64,000 bases of DNA from Piezodorus guildinii (lineage: Eukaryota > Arthropoda > Insecta > Hemiptera > Pentatomidae), in contig CM041297.1 of assembly GCA_023052935.1 (NCBI GenBank), forward strand, positions 107,995,563-108,059,562. Reading direction: 5' to 3'. The notes beneath the pieces are model-generated. The model was not told where the DNA came from, did no database searches, and worked only from the letters and a program-made list of their open reading frames with translations. This document shows positions 55,608 through 64,000 of this stretch, one piece after another. The translations under genes were made by a program, and so were the position numbers. How positions within the stretch are numbered: the stretch's first letter is position 1; every line of letters begins with the position of its first letter.

Positions 55608-55745
55608 TCTGGTGCGCGCAACACAAAACCTTCACCTACTTACTAGTTAATATCAATTTTAAGTAAGTTAAAAAAGGACAATGTTGTTTCGATATAAAAT
55701 TTTAGATTAAATTAAATAGTTGTTCAGTAGCTAGTGTTTTTTTTG
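55608..55745 (-). repeat. Rep-1 fragment 9
   Basis: The end TCTGGTGCGCGCAACACAAA and about 110 bp of weaker similarity are kept. It touches the 3' end of the PLE segment. Confidence 0.55.
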
Positions 55746-55749
55746 TTTT

Positions 55750-56053
55750 GTTTTTGAACGCAAAAAAGCCTTAAAGAAGACGCGAATATCATGTTCAGGT
55801 TTTCTTTCTTAACTTCCTCCTCCTCCATACTTCCTTCATGAGCTCTGCGTGTCTGCACTTCCTTTCCTCTGACCACGCATAAACCTTTTTGTTTTATTGA
55901 ATCTAGGTAGAGGTTATTATATTTTGTAATGAGTTTTTGTTTTTTTCTGCTTCTACTGGAATTGAATATGGATGATATAACTGTGTCGAGAATTATAAGA
56001 TTGTTCTCGTTAATATAATTATTGAATACAATTTTAAGAGTGGATATTTTATT
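55750..56053 (-). pseudogene. PLE ORF, downstream part (interrupted by two Jockey elements)
   Basis: Minus frame: NSLNNKISTLKIVFNNYI, LIILDTVISSIFNSSRSRKK and QKLITKYNNLYLD. It continues in frame the coding segment at 63327-63702, across the AATTCCCTTAAT target. The KKQKLxxKxxxL pattern and the position after an LLNxxIR helix fit the N-terminal region upstream of the RT in PLE ORFs. After about 55890 the homology is uncertain. RT and GIY-YIG are absent. Confidence 0.55.
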
Positions 56054-56068
56054 ATTAAGGGAATTAGT
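56054..56068. repeat. Target-site copy 1 (ATTAAGGGAATTAGT)
   Basis: The same 15-bp word lies at 58817-58831, and 63313-63327 differs only at the last bases (ATTAAGGGAATTAAT). These mark the ends of Jockey A and B. Confidence 0.9.
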
Positions 56069-58816
56069 TTAATGTTTTCCCGGGGCTAACGAGGCCGTAG
56101 TGATTCTGGTTCGAGGAGATATCCCATCGAGGTTGGTACCCAACCCAGTAGCTTCTACAGAGGGTACTCATATAGTCACAGTAGATGTTCGATTAAAACA
56201 ACGTTTTACTTTCTGTTGTGTCTATAGGAGACCCAAGGCTATATTAACATCTATGAAGCTATTGCTGCAGCACGCCCAGGATAAGAGTCGGTTTGTCATC
56301 TTAGGGGACTTCAACGCCCGGCACACTGCCTGGCTGTGCGGTAGCAACAATCCGATGGGTACCTATATCACCAAGACCAGGATGGCTGTCTTCCACCCCG
56401 GAGTGCACACCTTTAGGCATGCGGCCCGACCTGACTGGACATCCACACTTGACCTACTCCTGACCAGGGACCTTCACACTGTTACTGAGTGCCTAGCGCT
56501 CCCATACGGACCGTCGGACCACCGGCCTGTGCTATATGCCTTTGAGGGAACTCCAGCAACACCACCCGCGAGCAAGTTCCTCTTCCACAAGGCCGACTGG
56601 AAAGGATATAGGGCTAGTGTGGATGATACCCTACCAAAGATACAGTACTTAAGAACTGTTAAAGAGGTGCAGAAGGCGATCTCGGATATCACCACCACCG
56701 TCCATGTATCAGCCAATCTTACCATACCAAGGTTTAGTCCCCAGCCAAACGCCTTCAGGAAACCACCGAGCCACATTCTTGCTCTCATTGCACAAAGGAA
56801 CAACCTGAGGAATATTTTCCACCGAACTTGTGACTACGGCTTGAAACCGGCCATCAATGCGATGACCAGGCAGATAGCCAGCCTCATGCGTGAATGGAAG
56901 ACTTTCCTATGGCACGAGCAACTCCGTAGGACTCATGATGATCATCGTCAGTTCTGGAGACTTGTGAGGTCACACGTCACTAAGAGGAAGAGTGTACACC
57001 TTACATCAGGTGGCACCCTATTATCCCCTGAGGAACAGGCTGAACTCTTGGCCGATTCTTATAAGGCGAGGGAAGATGATCGGCTGTTAAATGCTCCCAC
57101 ACTACCTGCGGGAAGACCAACGTCCCCTAATGAAAAGAGGATATTCTCCACCTTCGGACAGCTTGAGTCGGTACTACGACGCACCAAGGGTAACAAGGCT
57201 TCGGGACTGGATGATATTCCGTATGTACTATTGAAGATGCTACCTCGGAGGGGTAAAGCCTTCTTATTAAACATTTTTAACTCCTGTATGCGGATCTCAT
57301 ACTTCCCCGATGACTGGAAGCAAGCGATCATAGTGCCGCTACTTAAGCCTGGGAAGAATGGAGACTCACCAGAGCATTATCGGCCTATCAGTCTCCTTTC
57401 GCATATGAGCAAGGTGTTCGAGAGGCTGATCCATCACCATCTGCTAGAGCACTGCAGTGAGGAGTCCATCATTCCACCAGAACAGACCGGGTTCTCACGA
57501 GGCGTAGCCTGCGATCATCATTTAGTGAAACTTCAAAGGCACACCATAGAGCGTATGACGAAGAACAATGAAGCCACGGCGTTCATCTCGCTGGACTGCA
57601 CACAGGCGTTTGATTGTGTATCCCACGAGTTACTGCTTCGCCAGTTGGAAGACTATCGTTTTCCAGCTTCATTATGCCGATTGATCAGAAGCTACTTAAG
57701 CGGGAGATCCTTCGTCGTAAGGGTAGGCGATAAATTGTCAACTTCAAAGGACACCATTTGTGGGGTTCCTCAAGGTTCTGTATTGGGACCACTATTGTTT
57801 GTGATCTTTACAGCAAAAGTGATCTCAATGAAGCACCCAATGGCACTGGTAGCAGCCTACGCCGATGACATTGGCATCTATGCTTCTAGTATGAGACCGA
57901 AAAGGGCTCTCCACCCTGGCACAAGGAGCATCGACCACTATTGTAGATGAGCTGAAGGAGATTGGCATTAGGGTGAACCCGAAGAAGACAGATGCTATTG
58001 TCATGTCGTTCCAGAAGGGGAAGAGCGCTTTGCCCACTGATTTTAAAGTGAACGGAGAAACACTGCCAGTCTCTAATTCAATCCTCTACCTGGGCGTCAC
58101 TCTAGATAGGCACCTCACCTTATCTAGTCACGTACGGGAACGACTCAAACTGGCCAGGAGAAAGAGCTATAGACTTAATCATCTACTCACGTCACCTCAG
58201 CTCTCACTGAGGCTGAAACTACAGATCTACAAGGCTATAATACGTCCGACTATGCTCTATGGTGCGCCCTTGATGCGGCATCTGTTTAAGTCCACTCTCA
58301 AACAATTACAGACGTTCCAGAACTCCATCCTTCGGCGGATTGTCAGAGGTACCAACTTACAGAGGGCCAGAAACCATATCCTTCATCAGGAATTAGTATT
58401 GCCAACAGTGCCTGAATATATCAGCCGGAGGCACATTAAATTTTTTGATGGGCTGAAGGCCTGTGCTAATCCATTATTTTCTGATATCACCCCACCACCC
58501 AAGCCTGGGAGGTGGCAAGGATCACTACCTCTCGTTGACGTTGTCGCCGAGGGAAGGAGTTCGGACTATGTCTGAACTCAATTTATTGCCAAAACCCTGA
58601 AGAATGGTCCCTCCCATTTTGCAATGGATAAATAAAGGCTTAGAAGAAGCCCTTGAAAGATTACTAGTGCATCCAGCGCATATAGCAATCCTCTTTAGAA
58701 TACCTCCGGGTAACAGAAGGACAAATCTGACAGCTATACATATTATATTTGTATTTGTATTTTGTTCGAAAATAAAACCAGAGGGTAAGAAAAAAAAAAA
58801 AAAAAAAAAAAAAAAA
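56069..58816 (+). mobile_element. Jockey-clade element A, 5'-truncated
   Basis: A 2.75-kb copy lacking ORF1 and the first ~65 residues of ORF2. It ends with a ~28-nt A tail at 58789-58816. It lies directly before element B and shares its target word. Nucleotide similarity to B is clear throughout, with many third-position differences, so A and B are not copies of one recent source. Confidence 0.88.
56078..58575 (+). pseudogene. ORF2 of element A (endonuclease-reverse transcriptase), frameshifted
   Basis: The endonuclease part retains VILGDFNARHTAWLCG, STLDLLLTRDL and GPSDHRPVLYAF, the catalytic D/N/H surroundings of an APE-type EN. The RT part has KGNKASGLDDIPYVLLK, WKQAIIVPLLKPG, ISLDCTQAFDCVSHELLL (motif A), CGVPQGSVLGPLLFVIFT and AAYADDIGIYASS (YADD intact). 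It lacks RNase H, as expected for Jockey. A frameshift at about 57905-57930 separates the rest, which then reads TTIVDELKEIGIRVNP to the stop at 58573-58575. Protein role in the family: target nicking and target-primed reverse transcription. Confidence 0.88.
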
Positions 58817-58831
58817 ATTAAGGGAATTAGT
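58817..58831. repeat. Target-site copy 2, between A and B
   Basis: ATTAAGGGAATTAGT, identical to 56054-56068, sits exactly between the poly-A of A and the first base of B. Confidence 0.9.
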
Positions 58832-59192
58832 AAGAAGTAACCAACCTAACCTCTGAGCTACGGAAAACATTCGCCCAACGTGGCGACAGTTCAGTAGTTA
58901 CAAATTTCATAAGTTCATACTCGTGAATATTATTTTTGTGTGGTAACAAGCCACAAAACCTATCGCTTAGCATTAAGTAGCATTACCATCAAACCAATCA
59001 AACCAGATCAACAAGACCAGAAGACCATCAGCAGCCGAAGAAGAAGGATCTTTCAAGACTCAGAAGACTTCACCTTTTTGCTTAGATAGCACCTGCACGC
59101 TGTTGGGGTCCACACTTATCTCGTGGAAATAACCTCAGCAGCTAGGGTAGCGTTGCTCTGGCATAGCCCCCCTCTTCCACCAATCCCTCGCT
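58832..59192 (+). promoter_or_regulatory. 5' UTR/internal promoter region of element B
   Basis: These 361 bp precede ORF1. Jockey-type elements carry an internal Pol II promoter at the 5' end. I see no clear TATA box, and ATCAGCAGCCGAAGAAGAAG is purine-rich. Promoter status is inferred from position only. Confidence 0.5.
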
Positions 59193-60404
59193 ATGGCCAC
59201 CTCAGTCCCAGGATCTTCTGGCGTAAGTCAGATGGAAGCGGTTGAAGAGAATGCCAGAGGAGAGAAAAGGGTCGCCTGTGACGGGGAAGGTGACTTTATT
59301 CCTGTCCCTAAGAAACATGTGTTTCCCCTCAGGACGGAAGTCAGACGCCTTCCTCCTACTGTTGTGGCCAACCGGTATGAGCCGATAGCGCCGCAGAAGA
59401 CTGCAAGGACTCCTAAGGCTAGGCTCCCGCCTCCCATAGTTATATGCCCACCTCTATCACAGAGGATATTGCATGAGAACCTCAAGTCGGTGAATATCAC
59501 CGACTTCACTACAAACACGTCTACTAAAGAGATGCGTTTGTACGTGAGAACGTACCAGGACCATGCTGCTGCCACCAAAGTTCTCAGGGAGGACCAGAAC
59601 GTACAGTTCCACTCCTTTGCCCCACGTGGCACAAAACGATCAAAAAAGTTTGTAGTTTACGGCTTTGACGTAGACTGCGAGCTAGAACCATTCATCGATG
59701 AGATGAAAGAGAGAGTGAAGGGCTTCCGATTGGCTAGGCAGCTCACCAAGAGGATCGGGAATGACACCATCCCGGTCGAAGGCATACTAGTGGTCACCGA
59801 CCATACAGTAAAGCTTGAGACGCTGAAGAACCTGAGACATGTGAACCAGGTGAGGATTAGGGTCGTCAAGTTTAAAGAAGATGGCTGCCCAGCACAGTGC
59901 CGCAACTGCCAGAAGTTCGGCCATGTGATGAAGTACTGCGACAGGACAGTCGTGTGCCCATGGTGTTCCGGCACACACGTTGAGAGCCAGTGCCCCAAGA
60001 AAAAGAATCAGGTGAAGTGTGCAAACTGCGGCGGACCCCATGTCGCATCCGCCCGAGAGTGCCCGAAACGACTTGAACTCCTCAAGCAAAGAAGAGCTTC
60101 AGTCGAAGAAATCGTCGCCAACTCCATGAGACCTTCAAGAACAGTGCAGCAGGGCGTATCTTACTCACATCTCATTGGAGGGTCTGCGGGCCAACCACAG
60201 GCGACCACCTCCCACCACCACCAGGCTCCCCACCACCAGGCCCCCCACCACCAGGAGCCAGTACCTTTAGCGCAGCCAGCTCCAGCTCAGTCGGTTCCAG
60301 GACAGCAGCAGGACATCATCTCTCTCATCAGCCTCATGACGCAGCTGCTTCAAGAAATCAGAACTGAGAGGAGGTGCAAGTGCAAGTGCCGCCGTGATGA
60401 CTGA
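59193..60404 (+). CDS. ORF1 (gag-like nucleic-acid-binding protein) of element B
   Basis: 403 codons, ATG to TGA, no break. Residues ~75-230 form the conserved central part common to Jockey/R1-type ORF1. Three zinc knuckles follow: CRNCQKFGHVMKYC (~236-249), CPWCSGTHVESQC (~255-267) and CANCGGPHVASAREC (~276-290). The C-terminal third is rich in His, Gln and Pro, with an APHHQ-type short repeat (~340-360), and the last residues are basic and Cys-rich (RRCKCKCRRDD). It binds element RNA and forms the RNP. ORF2 begins inside its last codons, so ORF2 is probably made by reinitiation. The start is the first ATG that gives the full frame. Confidence 0.92.
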   Translation: MATSVPGSSGVSQMEAVEENARGEKRVACDGEGDFIPVPKKHVFPLRTEVRRLPPTVVANRYEPIAPQKTARTPKARLPPPIVICPPLSQRILHENLKSVNITDFTTNTSTKEMRLYVRTYQDHAAATKVLREDQNVQFHSFAPRGTKRSKKFVVYGFDVDCELEPFIDEMKERVKGFRLARQLTKRIGNDTIPVEGILVVTDHTVKLETLKNLRHVNQVRIRVVKFKEDGCPAQCRNCQKFGHVMKYCDRTVVCPWCSGTHVESQCPKKKNQVKCANCGGPHVASARECPKRLELLKQRRASVEEIVANSMRPSRTVQQGVSYSHLIGGSAGQPQATTSHHHQAPHHQAPHHQEPVPLAQPAPAQSVPGQQQDIISLISLMTQLLQEIRTERRCKCKCRRDD

Positions 60405-63065
60405 ACACCGGGTCATCAACTGGAACGTCCGAGGCCTGCTACAGAAGAAGGCCGAAGTCGAGCTCCTCCTGCAGCAACACCAGCCAACAGTGGTGGTGCT
60501 GACCGACACGAAGCTTCCCACTTCAGAGCGTCTTCGCTTCCAGGGGTACACCTCCTTTCGGGAGGAGTGCGCCTCCGGGAAGGCAAGCGTTGCTGTTTTG
60601 GTCAGACGAGATGTCCCTTCTAGGGCAGTGCCAAACCCAGTAGCTTCTACCGAAGGCACTCATATAGTCACAGTAGATGTTCACCTGAAACATCGCTATA
60701 CTTTCTGCTGTGTCTATAGGAGGCCCAAGGCAATCACAACATCGATGAAGCTGTTGCTGCAGCACGCCAAGGGTAAGAGTCGGCTTGTGGTCCTCGGTGA
60801 CCTCAACGCACGGCACACTGCCTGGCTGTGCAGCAGTAACAACCCCATGGGCACTTACATCTCAAAGACCAGAATGGCCGTTTTCCACCCAGGGGTGCAC
60901 ACCTTCCGACAGGCAGGCAGACCTGGCTGTACTTCTACGCTGGACCTGCTCCTGACCAGAGATCTGCACACCGTCACGGGGTGCCTAGCACTTCCTTTCG
61001 GACCGTCAGATCATCGGCCAGTGCTATACACATTTGATGGCACGCCCGCTAGACCACCGGCGAGCAGATACATGTTTCATAAGGCCGACTGGAAAGGCTA
61101 CAGGTCCAGTGTGGAAAACACACTACCATGCGTGAAGACTCTTCGAACCGAAGATGAAGTGGACGAGGCGGTGGAGGTCATCACCACTACCATCCAGGAA
61201 TCCGCCTACCAGCACATCCCTAGGTTCAGCCCGAAGCCGAACGCCATCAGGAAGCCTCCCAGACACATCCTTGCTCTGATTGCCCAGAGGAACAATCTGA
61301 GCAACATCTTTCATCGCACACGGGACTACACCTTGAAACCGGCCATCAATGCGATGACCCGGCAGATAGCCAGTCTCATGAGTGATTGGAAGAACGCGCT
61401 CTGGCATGATCAACTCAGAAGGACACACGACGATCACAGGCAGTTCTGGAGGCTAGTCAGGACTCATGTCGCCAAGAGACGGACAGTCCACCTAAGATCT
61501 GGAGACGACCTACTGACACCTAGGGAACAGGCTGAACTCCTGGCAAAAGGATATGAGGCGAGGGAAGATGCTCGGAAGATAGATGCTCCAGTGCTTCCTG
61601 AAGGGAGACCTCCGTCCCTAACGAGAAGCCCATCTACTCCAGCTTCAGCCAGCTCGAGTCGGTTCTACGACGCACCAAGGGTAACAAATCCTCTGGACAG
61701 GACAACATACCATATGTACTGTTGAAGATGCTCTCTAGGAAGGGTAAAGCCTTTCTACTGAATATCTTCAACTCGTGCATAAGGATATCATACTTTCCGA
61801 ATGCCTGGAAACGTGCGATCGTAGTACCGATACTCAAGCCTGGGAAGACTGGAGACTCTACGGAGCACTATAGACCGTTCAGTCTTCTCTCGCACATGAG
61901 CAAGATCTTCGAGAGGCTGGTTCAGTACCATCTCATGAAACACTGCAGGGAGGAGGGCATCATACCACCTGAGCAGACTGGCTACCAGCGAGGAGTATCC
62001 TGTGCGCACCATCTGGCGAAGCTGCAGGCTCACACCATAGAGAAAATGCACAAAAATGAGGCTACGGCGTTGATCTCACTGGACTGCACCCAGGCCTTTG
62101 ACTGCGTGTCTCACACTCTGTTACTCCGCCGCCTGGAGGAGTACAGGTTCCCCGCCCCCCTATGCCGACTGATCAGAAGCTATCTTAGCGGAAGATCCTT
62201 CGTCGTACGGGTCGGTGAGGATCTGTCGAACCCATGCGACACCACCTGCGGAGTACCTCAAGGGTCTGTACTGGGGCCAATACTGTTCGTCGTTTTCACG
62301 GCGCCAGTGGTCTCCGTAAAGCAGCCAGGAACAGTGATAGCAGCTTATGCGGATGATATAGCCATTTATGCGACCAGCATAAGCGCAGATGAAGCACTTA
62401 AGACGGCCCAATCAGCCACAGACACGATAGTTGACGAGCTTCATAAGAATGGGATAAGAGTAAACCCTACGAAAACGGACGCCATAGTTCTCTCCTTTCA
62501 AACAGGAAAGAGGAAACTGCCAACAGAATTCACCGTAGAAGGGGAAAAACAACCTCTCTCTACCAAAGTGTTATACCTGGGAGTGACACTGGATAGGCAT
62601 TTAACCTTCTCCAGCCACGTCCGGGAGAGATTAAAACTGGCGCGATCAAAGTCGTATAGGCTATATCACTTGCTGACATCGCCGCAGCTCTCACTGAGGC
62701 TCAAACTCCAGATCTACAAAGCCATCATTAGACCAACACTTCTCTATGGTGCGCCGCTACTTCGTCACATGTATAAGTCTACCCTCCAGAGACTGCAGAG
62801 CTTCCAGAACTCCGTCCTTAGGCGGATAGTCAGAGGAACTACACTCCAAAGGGCGAGAAATGTCACCATATACGAGGAGCTACAGCTACCCTCGGTTCCA
62901 GAGTATATCGGCCGGAGGCACATCAAGTTCTTTGATGGGCTGAAAGCCTGCGGTAATCCGCTCTTCCGTGACATAACACCACCATCCAGGCCCGGAAGGT
63001 GGCAAGGTGATCTCCCCTTGGTAGACGTGTTCGCCGAGGGAAGGGGTCCGGACTCTGCAGTCTGA
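60397..63065 (+). CDS. ORF2 (APE-type endonuclease plus reverse transcriptase) of element B, one 1-nt frameshift
   Basis: It starts at ATG 60397 within the end of ORF1. EN domain (residues ~1-230): VINWNVRG, VVLTDTK, VVLGDLNARHTAW (~134), STLDLLLTRDL and GPSDHRPVLYTF (~204). The frame then breaks: a C run at 61616-61618 has three C, while element A has four at the same place, so the downstream frame 61722-63065 is read separately. That part has WKRAIVVPILKPGKTGD, ISLDCTQAFDCVSHTLLL, CGVPQGSVLGPILFVVFT, AAYADDIAIYATS (YADD at ~62346) and KLQIYKAIIRPTLLYGAP. It ends at TGA after the RRHIKFFDGLK and RPGRWQGDLPLVDV region. No RNase H. With the C restored it would be about 890 aa, usual for the clade. 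The indel may be a real lesion or a sequencing error. Confidence 0.92.
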
Positions 63066-63312
63066 ACCCACCTAACCTTTTCTTATTGTCCCCAAAAGAA
63101 TAGCCCTTCCCTATTCCCACTGTGAATAAAGGCTTAAGCCCTAGTGCATAAAGCGCCTCCAGCGCATGATGTATAATAAACCTTAAAATGCCTCCGGGCA
63201 AAAAAAGAACCAAAAATAATGTAATAATAATGTAAATAGTTGAAAATAAATTTTGGAGGGTTAGAAAAAAAAAAAATAAATAAAAAAAAAAATAAAAAAA
63301 ATAAAAAAAAAA
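63066..63312 (+). other. 3' UTR and A-rich tail of element B
   Basis: It shares GGCTTAAGCCCTAGTGCATA, CGCCTCCAGCGCATGATG and GCCTCCGGGCAAAA words with the 3' UTR of element A (GGCTTAGAAGAAGCCCT, CATCCAGCGCATA, CTCCGGGTAAC). AATAAA near 63245 precedes the tail, whose A runs are broken by single T or TA. Confidence 0.8.
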
Positions 63313-63327
63313 ATTAAGGGAATTAAT
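63313..63327. repeat. Target-site copy 3
   Basis: ATTAAGGGAATTAAT, differing from copies 1 and 2 only in the penultimate bases. It is the right border of the insertion pair and part of the PLE ORF. Confidence 0.85.
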
Positions 63328-63702
63328 CTGTAAGATGCATTCTCTGATTTTGATATTTAGAAGGGATTTTTTAAATTTAAAAGCCAATGATGCTAATTTT
63401 GGAAAAGGTGATTTTGAAGTTATGATATGATTTAAAGAATATTCTATGGATTTCGGAAAAACTGCATTGGTTCGGCATTTTAAGAGAAAGATCCTTTGTT
63501 CTAAACTGTTAGCTAGACGTTTGTGAAGATTGGAGAATAAATTAAATTGAGATTTAGGATGGGGGAACCTTTTTGGGGCATTCACTTTGTTCACGAAGAC
63601 CTTTATACCATTCAGGGACCATCTATAGGTTTCTCTATCCTGACAGCCTGAATCCTTCAGTCCTGCTGAATCCATGTCGACCCTGATCTGGAAAAGATCC
63701 AT
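63327..63702 (-). pseudogene. PLE ORF, upstream part
   Basis: Minus frame: RWSLNGIKVFVNKVNAPKR, LFSNLHKRLANSLEQRIFLL, KCRTNAVFPKSIEYSLNHI and LAFKFKKSLLNIKIRECILQ. The C...N...P+ and then LLNxxIR pattern is characteristic of the region upstream of the RT in Neptune/Poseidon-type PLEs. It continues in frame at 55750-56053. The candidate start ATG is at 63702. The RT and GIY-YIG parts are not found in this window. The lower half of the open frame (to 62923) is antisense to element B and not real. Confidence 0.6.
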
Positions 63703-64000
63703 CGAAGATTTCCAGCTACTGTTTATAATAATATTCCTCCAAATTGTTTATATTCTCACACATATCTTCCTAAGTATTACTGCAATGTCAAAATATGGAC
63801 GAAATCCCACATTAAGGAAAAAATGGCTGAATTATTAAATTCAAATTACTTATCGTAGAAGTCGTGTCGTTTTCATAGCCACCTTTCGCTATTTATTTAA
63901 ATTTTCTTCCTTATTTTGAATGATGTATGATTATTAAAAATTGTTTTTTTATATTAAATAGTTTAAGTTTGTATTTACGTGACTTTATTTTATATCGTGT
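63703..64000. other. AT-rich flank, possible PLE leader
   Basis: No frame or repeat is recognised. Confidence 0.45.

Larger units (their letters stand above)
58832..63312 (+). mobile_element. Jockey-clade element B, full length (~4.5 kb)
   Basis: Bounded by 15-bp target copies and ending in an A-rich tail (63266-63312, A runs broken by single T or TA). It holds a 5' UTR (58832-59192), ORF1, ORF2 and a ~200-bp 3' UTR. ORF1 and ORF2 overlap by 8 nt in ATGACTGA. GC content is far above the surroundings. Confidence 0.9.

Noticed and set aside
56474..62411. Numerous minus-strand ORFs under the Jockey elements
   Set aside because: All are antisense to well-supported ORF1/ORF2 frames with intact catalytic motifs.
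62923..63320. Lower half of the 259-aa minus ORF
   Set aside because: It reads through the 3' UTR and A-rich tail of element B. Only the part above 63327 resembles a PLE protein.

Overview
The window is AT-rich eukaryotic nuclear DNA, most likely from an arthropod and probably an insect. The evidence is the dense mix of Jockey-, RTE- and CR1-type non-LTR retrotransposons, Penelope-like elements (PLEs), tRNA-derived SINEs, small TIR transposons and microsatellites. The host species cannot be identified from the sequence. I see no rRNA or genuine tRNA gene, no CRISPR array and no bacterial-style operon. Nearly everything recognisable is mobile DNA in different states of decay. The one candidate host-gene piece is a short GC3-rich terminal exon at 9963-10132.

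Layout. 1-880: minus-strand ORF1 (gag-like) of a non-LTR element, cut by the window edge, with its likely 5' region. 900-12.4 kb: AT-rich DNA with a 250-bp tandem duplication, a 205-bp satellite-like array, the candidate exon and the first copy of an unclassified ~0.9-kb repeat, here called Rep-1. 12.5-14.0 kb: a decayed Jockey fragment split by an RTE-like LINE with a ~71-bp target-site duplication (TSD). 14-31 kb: a TIR element, Rep-1 copies (one carrying a PLE, one in inverted arrangement beside another), a palindromic MITE, SINEs, and a solo LTR with a SINE inside it. 31-43.5 kb: a Tc1-like remnant, several LINE remnants, a perfect hairpin, SINEs of three families, and an LTR-retrotransposon start with a tRNA-Trp primer-binding site. 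44.5-47 kb: a CR1-group LINE interrupted by a SINE. 47.5-54.7 kb: PLE, LINE, SINE and Rep-1 pieces plus a piggyBac-like MITE. 55.6-63.7 kb: the best-preserved region.

At 55.6-63.7 kb, two Jockey-clade elements (A, 5'-truncated; B, full length with ORF1 and ORF2) lie head to tail inside the minus-strand ORF of a PLE. Three copies of the same ~15-bp sequence mark the junctions. B is nearly intact: its only obvious lesion is a 1-nt loss in a C run of ORF2. B is therefore the element most likely to have been active recently.

The elements form a layered insertion record. Nesting can be read directly from TSDs: SINE-A in CR1, SINE-C in solo LTR, PLE in Rep-1, piggyBac-like MITE in Rep-1, RTE in Jockey, SINE-A in an LTR-element gag, and Jockey A and B in a PLE. 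Family names come from protein and structural motifs recognised by eye. No database search was possible.
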